Notes: generated from the letters alone by a model not told the origin. 64,000 nt of DNA from Stenotrophomonas africana (GCF_013004645.1 NZ_JABEME010000010.1:82525-146524); one strand, 5' to 3'. Counted from the first letter of the stretch, positions 53,435 through 63,787 are shown. Program-made: numbers and translations.

Positions 53435-54388
53435 TCAGCGTTTCGCCTTGCACCCCGTGCATACGCGTTCGACCTTGTAACCCTTCGCCTTCAGCTTCTC
53501 GACCACGCCATCGTTGCCCAGCAGGTGCAGCGTGCCGACCACCACCAGCGTGCCGCCCTGCCCGGCCTGCAGGTACGGCAGCAGCTTCGGCACCCAGGCG
53601 TCATTGCGGCCGGTATTGATGCGCTGGTAAAGCTGCGGATACTGCTGGCGCATTTCCGCCGCCATCCGGGTCCACAGCAGGCGCTCGTCACCCCGGCGCC
53701 ATGCATCGTGCAGCTGGCGTGCCTGCTCGTCGGCCTTGCCGGCCTGGTCCAGCGCTTCGGCCAGCATCTGCCGCTGTTCCTGCAGCGTCATTCCGTCGAG
53801 CATGCCGATCTGGGTGTCGATGTCTTCAAGTCCCGCGGTCTTGCGGCCGGTCTTCTGCGCACGCTCCATGAAGTGGCGGTCCAGGCCCAGTGCCGGGTCC
53901 AGGCCCAGCTTCTGCATCTGCCCGACCGAAATGCTCAGGCCGACAAACCACGGCTTCATGCCCTGCATCTGCGCCAGCGGCAGCTTGTTCTCGGCAGCGA
54001 ACACCTGCAGCTTCTGCCAGGTCGCAGCATCCAGATCACGCTTGAGCTCGCTGCCATCGCTGCGGACCGCTGCCTGCACCATGCGGCTGGCCAGCTGCGG
54101 CGACTGCATGTCTTCCGGCGACAGTTCGAACACGACCCGCTGCGAGGCCGCGAACGCCTGTTCGACATCGGGCGACAACGGGTAGTCCTGCGGCTTCAGC
54201 AGGTGGAAGGAACCGAGCAGGTAGAGGCGCGAGTCGCCCGGGCCGGTGACTTTCCACAGCAACGGTACCGGCGGCTTGGCCGCCGCTGCGCCAGCGGTGT
54301 CGGCTTGCACGGTACGCGCTGCAACCAGCGGTGCCAGCGCACAGGCCGCCAACAGAACGGCGGCACGCAACAGGGTTCTGATCGGCAT
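53435..54388 (-). CDS. TraB/GumN family protein, exported
   Basis: A 317-residue protein with a signal peptide (1-23, ending LVA-AR). Two GxxH motifs, GSFHLLKP near residue 58 and GTLHLLG near 293, and a conserved acidic pair (FELSPED) define the TraB/PrgY/GumN family, related to the Tiki metalloproteases. The gene name GumN comes from the Xanthomonas gum cluster, but no gum genes are here. It starts 1 nt after the DUF1684 stop. Substrate unknown. Confidence 0.87.
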   Translation of the reverse strand: MPIRTLLRAAVLLAACALAPLVAARTVQADTAGAAAAKPPVPLLWKVTGPGDSRLYLLGSFHLLKPQDYPLSPDVEQAFAASQRVVFELSPEDMQSPQLASRMVQAAVRSDGSELKRDLDAATWQKLQVFAAENKLPLAQMQGMKPWFVGLSISVGQMQKLGLDPALGLDRHFMERAQKTGRKTAGLEDIDTQIGMLDGMTLQEQRQMLAEALDQAGKADEQARQLHDAWRRGDERLLWTRMAAEMRQQYPQLYQRINTGRNDAWVPKLLPYLQAGQGGTLVVVGTLHLLGNDGVVEKLKAKGYKVERVCTGCKAKR

Positions 54389-54389
54389 T

Positions 54390-55319
54390 TCAGCCTTCTC
54401 CTTCAGGCAGGTGGTAAGCCTTCTCGCCCGCTTCCACGCGCAGGTCCAGCCGGTTTTCCGGCGGCGCCAACGGGCAGGTCGCGTAGGCAGTGAACGCACA
54501 GGGCGGGTTGTAGGCATGGTTGAAATCGATGCGCACCGTGCCATCGGCTGCCGGCGCGTCGGTGTCCAGGTAACGCCCGGCCGGATAGCTGCCGCGGCCA
54601 CTGGTGCGATCGGCAAAGATCAGGAACAGCGGCTGCCCCGGCGCACCGATCGCCTCCAGCCGCCAGCTGCGGCCATCGCGCTGGAACTCGACCGCGCCTG
54701 CGTTCGGCATTTCGGTGGTCAGGCCGGTGATGTCGACGATGGGCAGGGTCTTGCCCGCCGGATGCGGGATGAAACGTGCCTGCACCTGCCAGTCCGGGCC
54801 ACCCGGCCAGTATTCCAGGTCGGCGAAATCACGGCGTGCTGGCGCGTCGGCGTGCTTGACCCGCAGCGCATCGCGCGGGCCGCGGCGGATGATGCTGAGC
54901 TGCCCCTTGCCACCATCAAAGGCCAGCAGCGTCGGCTGCGGATCCTTGTCGGTGTCGACACGGATGCGGCCGCGTACCGGCTGCCCGTCATGACTGACGT
55001 CAACGCCGGTCTCCGGTGTGAACCACCATTGGCTGCCTTCGCGGCGCAGCAGGCCCAGCTTGTCCGGTCCAACCGCCAGGCGGATCCCGTTGGTCGCGCC
55101 GCTGCCGACGAAGTGCGATTTGTTCTGCAGCCAGTGCAGGCCGACCAACGCTGTCCAACCATCCGGCCGGGTCAGGTCCTGGTAGCGCGCTACCCGCCAC
55201 TGCTGCTGCGTGGCCGCATAGGCCGGATCTTCAGCAACCGTCGGCGCCGGCGGTGTCGCCGGACTGCAGGCGGCCAACACCAAAGCGGCCAGCAGGCCGC
55301 CCATTCCCCGATAACGCAT
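54390..55319 (-). CDS. DUF1684 lipoprotein
   Basis: A 309-residue predicted lipoprotein: signal MRYRGMGGLLAALVLAAC with Cys18. The C-terminal block (FNHAYNPPCAFTAYATCPLA, then PPENRLDL and EAGEK) is the DUF1684 hallmark. Function unknown; relatives are widespread in soil bacteria. It lies 11 nt after mutL and directly before the TraB/GumN gene. Confidence 0.88.
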   Translation of the reverse strand: MRYRGMGGLLAALVLAACSPATPPAPTVAEDPAYAATQQQWRVARYQDLTRPDGWTALVGLHWLQNKSHFVGSGATNGIRLAVGPDKLGLLRREGSQWWFTPETGVDVSHDGQPVRGRIRVDTDKDPQPTLLAFDGGKGQLSIIRRGPRDALRVKHADAPARRDFADLEYWPGGPDWQVQARFIPHPAGKTLPIVDITGLTTEMPNAGAVEFQRDGRSWRLEAIGAPGQPLFLIFADRTSGRGSYPAGRYLDTDAPAADGTVRIDFNHAYNPPCAFTAYATCPLAPPENRLDLRVEAGEKAYHLPEGEG

Positions 55320-55330
55320 CGATGCTCCCC

Positions 55331-57238
55331 TCAACGTCCGCGCAGGAACCAGCGGTCGATCTCCGCCAGCGAAAAACGGGCCCAGGTCGGCCGGCCGTGG
55401 TTGCACTGGCCCGACCGCTCGGTGATTTCCATGTCGCGCAGCAGTGCGTTCATTTCCGGCACGGTCAGCCGTCGGTTGGCGCGCACCGCGCCGTGGCAGG
55501 CCATGGTCGACAGCAGCTCATCGCGCGCACTCGCCACACGCCGGCTCTGGCCGTGTTCGCGCAGGTCGGTCAGCACGTCGCGCAGCAAGCCTTCCGGTTC
55601 GGCGTGTGCCAGCAGCGCTGGAATGCTGCGCACGTGCAGCGCACCGGGGCCGGCACGGGTCACTTCGAAGCCGAGTGCGGCCAGCGTTTCTGCTTCGCTT
55701 TCGGCGGTATCCGCTTCGCGCTCGCCCACCGCGAGCGTGATCGGCACCAGCAATGGCTGCGACTGCAGGCCGATGCCATCGTGCGCGTTCTTCAGCCGCT
55801 CGTAGCCGATGCGCTCGTGCGCCGCATGCATGTCGACCACGATCAGGCCTTCGGCGTTCTCGGCCAGGATGTAGATGCCATGCAGCTGCGCGATCGCGTA
55901 GCCCAGCGGCGGCACGCCAGCGTCAGCACTGGTCACCGGCAGTCCGTTCTCGGTCGGCATCGGCGGCAGGGCAGCACCGCGTTCGGCACCGGCCGGCGCG
56001 GCATACAGCGCGGCATAGGCAGCCGGTGCATCGGCCACCTGCAATCCCAGCGGTTGCTGCGGGCGCCAGCCCGAGAATCCACCACCGCCACCACTCGATC
56101 CGGCACCCGGTGCGGCACCGCGTACCAGACCGAAACCGGAGGCGCCCGCACTGGAGACCATCGGTGCCGAACCTGCATCCGCCGGATGCGCAGAGCCGGC
56201 ACCGATGTCCTGCGCCGACACGCCGGCACGGGTATCGGCCAGCGCATCCTTCAACGTGCGATAGACGAAATCATGGACCAGCCGCGAATCGCGGAAGCGC
56301 ACCTCATGCTTGGCAGGGTGCACGTTGACGTCGACGCGGGTCGGATCCAGTTCCAGGAACAGCACGTAGGCCGGCTGGCGGCCGTGGTACAGCACATCGC
56401 CGTACGCCATCTTCACCGCATGGGCGACACTGCGGTCGCGCACCGAACGGCCGTTGACGTACAGGTACTGCTGGTCGGCGCTGGCGCGCGAATAATGCGG
56501 CTGCGCGATCCAGCCGTGCAGGCGCAGGCCGGCACCGCTGTGGTCGACGCGCACGGCCTGGTTGGCGAAATCCTCGCCCAGCGTTTCGGCCAATCGCGCA
56601 TCGGAATACAGATCACCCGGCTTGTAGCGGCGCGAGGCCTTGCCGTTGTGCGACACGCGCAGTTCGACATCCGGCCGCGCCAGCGCCAGCGAACGCAGCC
56701 ATTCTTCGATATGGCCCAGCTCGGTGCGCTCGGCGCGCAGGAACTTGCGCCGCGCCGGTACGTTGTAGAACAGCTCGCGCACTTCCACCGTGGTGCCCGG
56801 CGCATGCGCGCGCGGCGTCACCTCGCCGATCTTGCCGCCTTCGATCTGCAGCGCCGAACCGTGTTCGTCATGTGCGCGACGCGAGGACAGGGTGAAACGG
56901 CTGACCGAAGCGATCGACGGCAATGCTTCGCCACGGAAACCGAGCGTGGCCACCGATTCAAGATCGTCCAGATCGGCGATCTTGCTGGTGGCGTGGCGCG
57001 ATACCGCCAGCGGCAGCTGTTCCGGCGCGATGCCACTGCCGTTGTCGCGGATGCGGATCAGGCGTACACCGCCCTCTTCAAGATCGATATCAACGCGACT
57101 GGCGCCGGCATCGATTGCGTTCTCGACCAGCTCCTTGACCACCGACGCAGGACGTTCGACCACTTCGCCGGCGGCGATCTGGTTGATCAGGATCTCCGGC
57201 AACGGCCGGATCGGGCGCGGATGGGTAGCAGACGTCAT
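55331..57238 (-). CDS. mutL: DNA mismatch repair protein MutL
   Basis: A 635-residue protein. The GHKL ATPase domain has [26 protein letters not shown] and [13 protein letters not shown] Gly/Ser/Ala-rich linker (about 350-440) joins the C-terminal dimerisation domain, which carries the endonuclease motif [12 protein letters not shown] (469-480) plus ACHGAVRAN and CNHGRPT. MutL of E. coli lacks these; organisms with them nick DNA without MutH. The ATG at 57238 fits the family start. It is in the nnr-tsaE-amiC-mutL order. Confidence 0.96.
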   Translation of the reverse strand: MTSATHPRPIRPLPEILINQIAAGEVVERPASVVKELVENAIDAGASRVDIDLEEGGVRLIRIRDNGSGIAPEQLPLAVSRHATSKIADLDDLESVATLGFRGEALPSIASVSRFTLSSRRAHDEHGSALQIEGGKIGEVTPRAHAPGTTVEVRELFYNVPARRKFLRAERTELGHIEEWLRSLALARPDVELRVSHNGKASRRYKPGDLYSDARLAETLGEDFANQAVRVDHSGAGLRLHGWIAQPHYSRASADQQYLYVNGRSVRDRSVAHAVKMAYGDVLYHGRQPAYVLFLELDPTRVDVNVHPAKHEVRFRDSRLVHDFVYRTLKDALADTRAGVSAQDIGAGSAHPADAGSAPMVSSAGASGFGLVRGAAPGAGSSGGGGGFSGWRPQQPLGLQVADAPAAYAALYAAPAGAERGAALPPMPTENGLPVTSADAGVPPLGYAIAQLHGIYILAENAEGLIVVDMHAAHERIGYERLKNAHDGIGLQSQPLLVPITLAVGEREADTAESEAETLAALGFEVTRAGPGALHVRSIPALLAHAEPEGLLRDVLTDLREHGQSRRVASARDELLSTMACHGAVRANRRLTVPEMNALLRDMEITERSGQCNHGRPTWARFSLAEIDRWFLRGR

Positions 57239-57265
57239 GCGGGGATGATAACGGAGGCTGCGCAT

Positions 57266-57350
57266 GTAGAGTCGACTGTCAGTCGACTGCTCTTCGCCGG
57301 GCACCGAAACCCCCACACTGCGCGCGCAGTCGACTGACGGTCGACTCTAC
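57266..57350. repeat. SMAG pair between amiC and mutL
   Basis: GTAGAGTCGACTGTCAGTCG from 57266 and AGTCGACTGACGGTCGACT ending in CTAC at 57350, facing each other across about 40 nt. Confidence 0.9.
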
Positions 57351-57358
57351 AGAAAGCA

Positions 57359-57381
57359 GTAACCCGCCTTCGGCGGGTTAC
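57359..57381 (-). terminator. Hairpin containing the amiC stop codon
   Basis: GTAACCCGCC-GAA-GGCGGGTTAC, read on the minus strand, is a perfect 10-bp stem that includes the amiC TAA. No T run follows, so it may only slow or partly stop transcription into mutL. Confidence 0.6.
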
Positions 57382-58946
57382 TTGCTGCCGCCGGCCATGG
57401 TGCCGGCTGCGTCGATCTCGGCCTGGGCGCGGGCGGCATACAGCGTCCCCGGCGGCGGCTGGCGGCTGAAGAAGGTATGTACACCGTCCAGCACCGCACC
57501 GGCGATCTTGCGCTGGTAGGCCGGGTCGATCAGGCGGCGTTCTTCATCCGGGTTGGAGATGAACGCGGTTTCCACCAGCATCGCCGGCATGTCCGAGGTG
57601 CGCAGAACCGCGAAGTTGGCGCGCTCGATGTTCGGCTTGTGGTTGTTACCGATCCGCTTCAGGCCGCCCAGCACGTGGCCGGCCGCGTCTTCGGATGCCT
57701 TCATGTAGCCGCTCTGGGCCAGGTCCAGCAACACGTTGGCGAGCGTGCCTTCGGTCTGCTGAAGGCGCACGCCACCGACCAGGTCGGCCGCGTTTTCCTT
57801 GTCCGCCAGCCAGCGGGCGCGCTGCGAAGAAGCACCCTTGGTCGACAGCACGTACACCGACGAACCGGTGGCAGAACGGTTTTCGGCCGCGTCGGCATGG
57901 ATCGAAATGAAGATGTCGGCCTTGTTCGCACGCGCCTTCTGCGCGCGCATCGGCAGCGGGATGAACACGTCGCTGTCGCGGGTCAGGTAGGCCTTCAGGC
58001 CCGGCGTCGCATTGACCTGGCGGGCCAGTTCACGCGCCACGGCCAGAGTCACATCCTTTTCGCGCTTGCCGGTCGGGCCGATCGCACCCGGATCCTGGCC
58101 GCCATGGCCCGGATCGATGGCCACCACCAGATGGCGCATGCCGGCCTGCATGCGGATGCGCGACGCATCGCTGGGCATGGCCGGGCGCGGCGGTTCCACC
58201 GGCGTCGGTGCCGGTGCGGGCACCGTGGCCGGTGGCGTGGTCACCACCGCTGCGGTGCGCTGCCCAGCAAGGATCGCGGCCGGCGAGGAAGAAGGCGAAC
58301 TGCTGGCCACGGTACCGGCCGCCGCGACCTGGGCCGGTGCGGTGGACGGCGCCGGGGTGGGCGTGGCCGGCGCGGCGGCAGTGGCACTGGCCTGCTGGCG
58401 CACCTGGGCAGTCAGCAGCGCGGTCGCACGCGCCGCATCGGAACGTGACTGCGCGCTCTCCGCCGGCGTCGGCGCCGGTGTGGGCGTGTTGACCTGTGCC
58501 TGCGGCTGCACCGCCGGCGCCACTGCGGGACGGCTGGCGGCCACGGCCGGGCCGTCGCCCGGCCATTCGATCACCAGCTTGGATTCATTGCCCTCGCGTT
58601 GCATCTGCGGGCGGAACGGCGCCACCGATTCAGCGAGGTCGAAAACGACACGGAAGGTGCCTGGCACCGGCTGTCCAGTACGCACCGCCGTGACCACGCC
58701 CTGTGCAGCCGGCATCTTCAGGTTGCGTATGGCGCTGGAGTCCGGGAAGTCGACTACCAGACGGTTCGGACCGGCCAGAGAAAGCGTCTTGTAGCCGCCA
58801 CTGCCGACCAGCGAGATCTCGGCACGGGTGCCGGTGGCGCCGGTATTCAGCAGGACCTGGCGGACTTCACCGGCCCACGCACTGACGCTCGCCAGACCCA
58901 GTCCGACGGCGGCACAGATAGCGATGAGACGGTTCCCCGGGCGCAT
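57378..58946 (-). CDS. amiC: N-acetylmuramoyl-L-alanine amidase (AmiB/AmiC type) with AMIN domain
   Basis: A 522-residue exported cell-separation amidase. Signal peptide 1-25 (AWA-GE); AMIN domain about 28-130; a Pro/Ala/Thr/Ser-rich linker about 135-265; Amidase_3 domain about 275-500. Zinc ligands are in IDPGHGGQDPGA and FISIHAD, and the catalytic glutamate is in VETAFISN. No LysM repeat follows. Linked with tsaE and mutL as in E. coli amiB. Confidence 0.94.
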   Translation of the reverse strand: MRPGNRLIAICAAVGLGLASVSAWAGEVRQVLLNTGATGTRAEISLVGSGGYKTLSLAGPNRLVVDFPDSSAIRNLKMPAAQGVVTAVRTGQPVPGTFRVVFDLAESVAPFRPQMQREGNESKLVIEWPGDGPAVAASRPAVAPAVQPQAQVNTPTPAPTPAESAQSRSDAARATALLTAQVRQQASATAAAPATPTPAPSTAPAQVAAAGTVASSSPSSSPAAILAGQRTAAVVTTPPATVPAPAPTPVEPPRPAMPSDASRIRMQAGMRHLVVAIDPGHGGQDPGAIGPTGKREKDVTLAVARELARQVNATPGLKAYLTRDSDVFIPLPMRAQKARANKADIFISIHADAAENRSATGSSVYVLSTKGASSQRARWLADKENAADLVGGVRLQQTEGTLANVLLDLAQSGYMKASEDAAGHVLGGLKRIGNNHKPNIERANFAVLRTSDMPAMLVETAFISNPDEERRLIDPAYQRKIAGAVLDGVHTFFSRQPPPGTLYAARAQAEIDAAGTMAGGSK

Positions 58947-59028
58947 GGCTCAGGATTCAATCACCGCGCTGAACGGAATGCAACACCTTTTTCCTTAATA
59001 ATCCGTAACCTGCCGGTCTTTGTTCTCG

Positions 59029-59511
59029 TCAGCCGACAGAAATGGCCTGCAAGTCGCCCCCTTGGGGAAGCCGTTTCAGCCATTCATGTCCGACGTCGCT
59101 GGCTCCAGTGAGACGGACGCGACGCCCCTGCCCCTCGATCTCCAGCGCCACCACCAGGTCGGTCGGCGGCAGCGCGCCCGCGCCGCGTTCCGGCCATTCC
59201 ACCAGCCACAGCACCGCGCTGCCCTCGTCCAGGCCCAGGAAATCGAGTTCACCGGCCTGGCCGATCCGGTACAGGTCCAGGTGCCAGGCCTCGCCACCGC
59301 TGGCCAGCGGATAGCGCTCGACCAGGGTGTAGGTCGGGCTGCGGATCGCGCCCTGCACGCCCAGTGCGCGCAGCAGTGCGCGTGCGGTCGTGGATTTGCC
59401 GGCGCCCAGGTCGCCGCGCAGTTCGACCAGCGCCTGCGGCGGCCGGGTGGCCGCCAGCCATTGCCCGAGCAGTTCGGTGGCATCGCTGTCGGCAAGGAAG
59501 AAATCGATCAT
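59029..59511 (-). CDS. tsaE: tRNA threonylcarbamoyladenosine biosynthesis ATPase TsaE
   Basis: A 160-residue P-loop protein needed for t6A formation at A37 of tRNAs. The Walker A motif is GDLGAGKSTTAR, then SPTYTLVERYP, HLDLYRI and the LWLVEWPERG segment, all typical. It overlaps nnr by 4 bases and is followed by 82 nt of non-coding sequence before amiC. Confidence 0.95.
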   Translation of the reverse strand: MIDFFLADSDATELLGQWLAATRPPQALVELRGDLGAGKSTTARALLRALGVQGAIRSPTYTLVERYPLASGGEAWHLDLYRIGQAGELDFLGLDEGSAVLWLVEWPERGAGALPPTDLVVALEIEGQGRRVRLTGASDVGHEWLKRLPQGGDLQAISVG

Positions 59512-60992
59512 CGGGAGAGTTCCGGGTTGGCCAGTCGCCGCAACGGCGACAGCAGATCAGTAGGAAGCAGGCCGCGCGCGCCGTCGGCGGCAGCGACATC
59601 GCCCGCGAGCGCATGCAGCAGCGCACCGGTTGCAGCAGCGTCGAAGGCTGCCAGGCCCTGCGCGCGCAGGCTGGCGATGATGCCGGTGAGCAGGTCCCCC
59701 ATGCCACCCACGGCCATGCCGGGGTTGCCTGCGGCAATCAGCCGTGGCCGTTGCCCGGGCCCTGCGACGATGCTGCCGGCGCCCTTCAGCACCACCACGG
59801 CGTGGAAACGCTCGGCCAGTGCCTGCGCGCAGGCATAGCGGTCGGCCTGGATGTCAGCGGTGCTGCAGCCGAGCAGGCGCGCGGCCTCGCCCGGATGCGG
59901 CGTGAGGATGGCGTCAGGCAGCGCGCGCGGATCCTGCGCCAGCAGGTTCAGGGCATCGGCATCGACCACCAGTGGCCTGGCGCAGGCCAGCACCCGCGCA
60001 AACAGTGCGCGCGCCCATTCGTCCTGGCCCAGACCGGGGCCGATCGCCACCACCCTGGCCTTGTCCAGCAGCGCTGGCAGCACATCGCCGTCTTCCAGCG
60101 CGTGGGTCATCGCCTCCGGCAGGCGCGCCAGCAACGGGCCGACATGATCGCGGCGGGTGCCCAGGCTCAACAATCCCGCGCCCGCACGCAACGCGGCCTC
60201 GGCGGCCATTGCGATGGCGCCGCCGCTGCCATGGTTGCCGCCGACGCACAGCACGTACCCGGATTCGCCCTTGTGAGTGTTGGCGCGACGTGGCGGCAGC
60301 AGTGCCGGCAAGCGAGCCTGGGTCCAGTGCTCTGCGGCGGGTGACACGCCCTGCCATGCGGCCGCAGGCAGCTGCAGCGGTGCCAGGACTTTCTGCCCGC
60401 AATGATCCAGCGCATCGCCGGTATACAGCCCACGATGCGGCACGATGAACTGCAGGGTCAAAGCGGCCTTCACGGCCACGCCCGGTACGGCACCGCGGTC
60501 GGCATCGACGCCACTGGGCACGTCCAACGCCAATACCGGTGCCGCCTGCGCGTTGAGCGCGACGATCAGCGCCTGCGCCACGCCTTCCGGCGCGCGATCG
60601 AAGCCCAGACCGAACAGGGCATCGACCCAGATGTCGGCCTCGGGCAGCATGCCGTCGAAATCGGTGATGGTGCCGCCACCGGACTTGAATTCAGATGCTG
60701 CATGCCGTGCCAGCACGGTTGACGGCGACTTCCCCGGCAAGGCGATCACTGTCACCTCGCGCCCGGCCTGCAGCGCGTGACGGGCCAGCACATGGCCATC
60801 GCCGCCGTTGTTGCCCGCACCGACCACCACGCCGATCCGCCGCGCCTGCGGCCAATGCTGCAGCAGGCACTGCCAGGCGGCCTGACCGGCCTGCGCCATC
60901 AGGCCCCAACCGCCCTCGGCGGCCAGCGCTGAGGCCTGCGCATCAAGCGCACGCGCGGCAGCGGAATCGAACAGATCGGCAAGGTTGGCCAT
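59508..60992 (-). CDS. nnr: Bifunctional NAD(P)H-hydrate epimerase/ADP-dependent dehydratase
   Basis: A 494-residue fusion that repairs hydrated NADH and NADPH. The N-terminal YjeF_N epimerase domain (about 1-215; GAGNNGGDGHVLARH) is followed by the ribokinase-like dehydratase domain (about 225-490; GNPGMAVGGMGDLLTGI). Its ATG lies 23 bp from that of the divergent queG gene. A -10-like TAAAAT ends 6 nt before the ATG with no ribosome site, suggesting a leaderless mRNA. Confidence 0.95.
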   Translation of the reverse strand: MANLADLFDSAAARALDAQASALAAEGGWGLMAQAGQAAWQCLLQHWPQARRIGVVVGAGNNGGDGHVLARHALQAGREVTVIALPGKSPSTVLARHAASEFKSGGGTITDFDGMLPEADIWVDALFGLGFDRAPEGVAQALIVALNAQAAPVLALDVPSGVDADRGAVPGVAVKAALTLQFIVPHRGLYTGDALDHCGQKVLAPLQLPAAAWQGVSPAAEHWTQARLPALLPPRRANTHKGESGYVLCVGGNHGSGGAIAMAAEAALRAGAGLLSLGTRRDHVGPLLARLPEAMTHALEDGDVLPALLDKARVVAIGPGLGQDEWARALFARVLACARPLVVDADALNLLAQDPRALPDAILTPHPGEAARLLGCSTADIQADRYACAQALAERFHAVVVLKGAGSIVAGPGQRPRLIAAGNPGMAVGGMGDLLTGIIASLRAQGLAAFDAAATGALLHALAGDVAAADGARGLLPTDLLSPLRRLANPELSR

Positions 60993-60998
60993 GCAGGG

Positions 60999-61008
60999 AT
61001 TTTATACT
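60999..61008. promoter_or_regulatory. Overlapping divergent -10 elements of nnr and queG
   Basis: Within ATTTTATACT, TATACT (61003-61008) serves the plus strand, 7 nt before the queG ATG, and TAAAAT (61004-60999) serves the minus strand, 6 nt before the nnr ATG. Both starts lack a ribosome site. The two genes are only 23 bp apart. Confidence 0.65.
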
Positions 61009-61015
61009 GGTGCGC

Positions 61016-62086
61016 ATGTCCCCCGTCCCCACCCCTGTCGATCCGGCCCAGGCCGTGCAGCGCATCCGCGAACTGGCCCGTGCGCATGGCTTCCAGCGCT
61101 GTGGCATCGCCGGCATCGAGCTGGGCGAGGATGAAGCGCACCTGGCCGACTGGCTGGGCCAGGGCCTGTACGGCACGATGGATTGGATGGCGCGCCATGG
61201 CACCCTGCGCGCGCGCCCGGCCGAGCTGCTGCCCGGCACCGTACGGGTGATCTCGGTGGGCATGGACTACAGCCACAAGGACGACACCGAGGCCTGGGCA
61301 ACCCTGGCCGACCCGGGCCGCGCCTACGTGGCCCGTTACGCATTGGGCCGCGACTACCACAAGCTGATGCGCAACCGCCTGCAGAAGCTGGCCACGCAGA
61401 TCAACGATGAAGTGGCACCGCTGGGCTACCGCGTATTCGTCGATTCGGCGCCGGTGCTCGAACGCGCACTGGCCCGCAATGCGGGGCTCGGCTGGATCGG
61501 CAAGCACACCTGCCTGATCGACCGCCACGGCGGCTCCTGGTTCTTCATCGGCGAGATCTACATCGATGTCCCGCTGCCGATCGATACGCCGGCCACGGCA
61601 CACTGCGGTACCTGCACGCGCTGCATCGATGTCTGCCCGACCCAGGCCATCACCGGCCCGCAGCGGCTGGATGCGCGACGCTGTATCTCCTACCTGACCA
61701 TCGAGCACGACGGTGCCATTCCCGAAGACATGCGGCCGTTGATCGGCAACCGCATCTACGGCTGCGACGACTGCCAGCTGGTCTGCCCCTGGAACAAGTT
61801 CGCCAAGCGTACCGACGAAGCCGATTTCCGCGCGCGCAACAACCTCGATACCGCGCGGCTGGACCAGCTGTTCGCCTGGGATGAAGCCGAGTTCCTGCGC
61901 CGTACCGAAGGCAGCCCGATCCGCCGCAGTGGCCATGAGCGCTGGCTGCGCAACATCGCCGTGGCACTGGGCAATGCACCGACCTCGGCCGAAGCGTTGG
62001 CCGCGTTGCAGACCCGCGTCGATGATCCCTCGCCGCTGGTGCGTGAACACGTGCAGTGGGCGCTGGGCCAGCATACGGTGCGCTGA
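61016..62086 (+). CDS. queG: Epoxyqueuosine reductase QueG
   Basis: A 356-residue cobalamin- and 4Fe-4S-dependent enzyme for the last step of queuosine synthesis. Two ferredoxin motifs are clear: [13 protein letters not shown] and [24 protein letters not shown] and the N-terminal DUF1730-like half are typical, and a HEAT-like end (about 305-356) completes it. The start ATG at 61016 is probably at the 5' end of the mRNA. Confidence 0.95.
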   Translation: MSPVPTPVDPAQAVQRIRELARAHGFQRCGIAGIELGEDEAHLADWLGQGLYGTMDWMARHGTLRARPAELLPGTVRVISVGMDYSHKDDTEAWATLADPGRAYVARYALGRDYHKLMRNRLQKLATQINDEVAPLGYRVFVDSAPVLERALARNAGLGWIGKHTCLIDRHGGSWFFIGEIYIDVPLPIDTPATAHCGTCTRCIDVCPTQAITGPQRLDARRCISYLTIEHDGAIPEDMRPLIGNRIYGCDDCQLVCPWNKFAKRTDEADFRARNNLDTARLDQLFAWDEAEFLRRTEGSPIRRSGHERWLRNIAVALGNAPTSAEALAALQTRVDDPSPLVREHVQWALGQHTVR

Positions 62087-62130
62087 CGTGCGATCCTGAG
62101 CCCCCGTTCCACCCGCAGCACGCCGTTCCC

Positions 62131-63462
62131 ATGCAGCCACGCAACAACGACATCTTCACCCCCAGCCAGCTCAATACCCTGGCCCGCGACCTGCTGGAAG
62201 GCAGCTTCCCGGCGATCTGGGTCGAGGCCGAGCTGGGCAGCGTGGCGCGCCCTTCTTCAGGACACCTGTATTTCACCCTGAAGGACGCACGTGCGCAGCT
62301 GCGCGCGGCGATGTTCCGGATGAAGGCGCAGTACCTGAAGTTCGTGCCGCGCGAAGGCATGCGCGTGCTGGTGCGCGGCAAGGTGACCCTGTACGACGCC
62401 CGTGGCGAGTACCAGATGGTGCTGGACCACATGGAAGAAGCGGGCGAAGGCGCGCTGCGCCGAGCATTTGAAGAGCTGAAGGCACGGCTGGAGGCCGAAG
62501 GCCTGTTCGACCCGGCACGCAAGCGACCGATGCCGGCGCACGTGCAGCGCCTGGCAGTGATCACCTCGCCCACCGGCGCCGCCGTGCGTGACGTGCTGAG
62601 CGTGCTGGCCCGCCGCTTCCCGCTGCTGGAAGTGGACCTGCTGCCGACCCTGGTACAGGGCAGCAGCGCCGCCGCGCAGATCACCCGCCTGCTGCAGGCC
62701 GCCGATGCCAGTGGCCGCTATGACGTGATCCTGCTGACCCGCGGTGGCGGTTCGCTGGAAGACCTGTGGGCGTTCAACGATGAAGCGCTGGCCCGCGCGA
62801 TCGCCGCCAGTCACACCCCGGTGGTGTCGGCGGTGGGCCATGAAACCGACTTCAGCCTCAGCGATTTTGCCGCCGACCTGCGTGCACCGACGCCGTCGGT
62901 GGCCGCCGAGCTGCTGGTGCCGGACCAGCGCGAACTGGCCCTGCGCCTGCGCCGCACGGCCGCACGCATGGTGCAGCTGCAGCGGCACACGATGCAGCAG
63001 GCGATGCAGCGTGCCGACCGTGCACTGCTGCGTCTGAACGCGCAGAGCCCACAGGCGCGGCTGGATCTGCTGCGTCGCCGCCAGCTGGACCTGGGCCGGC
63101 GCCTGCATGCGGCGTTCAACCAGCAGCAGGAACGCCGTGCCGCGCGCCTGCGCCATGCCGCGGCGGTGTTGCGCGGGCACCATCCGCAGCGCCAGCTGGA
63201 CACGATGCAGCGCCGCCTGGCTGCCCTGCGCGGGCGCCCGCAGATTGCGATGCAGCGTCTGCTGGAGCGCGATGCACTGCGCCTGCGCGGGCTGGCGCGT
63301 TCACTGGAAGCGGTCAGCCCGCTGGCGACCGTGGCCCGTGGCTACAGCATCCTCACCCGCAGCGACGATGGCACGCTGGTACGCCAGATCGATCAGGTAC
63401 AGCCGGGTGACGCACTGCAGGCCCGCGTCGGCGACGGCGTGATCGACGTGCAGGTCAAGTAG
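62131..63462 (+). CDS. xseA: Exodeoxyribonuclease VII large subunit
   Basis: A 443-residue nuclease subunit. The OB domain (about 5-105; [20 protein letters not shown]) is followed by the catalytic domain ([52 protein letters not shown]) and a long Arg/Gln-rich coiled coil (about 275-390). The small subunit xseB is not adjacent. The start at 62131 (MQPRNND) fits the family. Confidence 0.95.
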   Translation: MQPRNNDIFTPSQLNTLARDLLEGSFPAIWVEAELGSVARPSSGHLYFTLKDARAQLRAAMFRMKAQYLKFVPREGMRVLVRGKVTLYDARGEYQMVLDHMEEAGEGALRRAFEELKARLEAEGLFDPARKRPMPAHVQRLAVITSPTGAAVRDVLSVLARRFPLLEVDLLPTLVQGSSAAAQITRLLQAADASGRYDVILLTRGGGSLEDLWAFNDEALARAIAASHTPVVSAVGHETDFSLSDFAADLRAPTPSVAAELLVPDQRELALRLRRTAARMVQLQRHTMQQAMQRADRALLRLNAQSPQARLDLLRRRQLDLGRRLHAAFNQQQERRAARLRHAAAVLRGHHPQRQLDTMQRRLAALRGRPQIAMQRLLERDALRLRGLARSLEAVSPLATVARGYSILTRSDDGTLVRQIDQVQPGDALQARVGDGVIDVQVK

Positions 63463-63558
63463 AGGGGTGTTCGGCAGGGCTGCGCCCCGCACCTGCAGAG
63501 GCTTCAAGCAACGGCCGAAGCAACAGCCAAAGCGGCTCTGGATTGCTGATGGTTTGGC

Positions 63559-63736
63559 GGGGCGGTGTGGCTGTGCAGGACACGCCGTAAATCCCGCTCC
63601 GCGGTCCGGCCCAGCCGCTGGCGGCTGTGCGTTCGGGCGCTTGCGAAGCAGTGCTTCGCAAACGAAGCGCCCTCACCCCTGGGGGCTCGATGGCGCCATC
63701 CATGGCACCAACGGTCCTGCACAGCCACACCGCCCC
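63559..63736. repeat. Composite palindromic element 1 after xseA
   Basis: Perfect 22-bp inverted arms (GGGGCGGTGTGGCTGTGC + AGGA at 63559-63580 and 63715-63736) enclose a 134-bp core. The core holds an inner dyad TTGCGAAGCA-G-TGCTTCGCAA and the block GCTCGATGGCGCCATCCATG. No coding frame is convincing in 63463-64000, which is filled by this element, a SMAG stem, a palindrome and element 2. Confidence 0.8.
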
Positions 63737-63764
63737 ACCCTCGACAGTTTCCCGATGACGGTCG

Positions 63765-63787
63765 GTAGATCCACGCCATGCGTGGAT
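63765..63787. repeat. SMAG single stem
   Basis: GTAGATCCACGCCATGCGTG followed by GAT, a typical single GTAG stem-loop. Confidence 0.85.
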
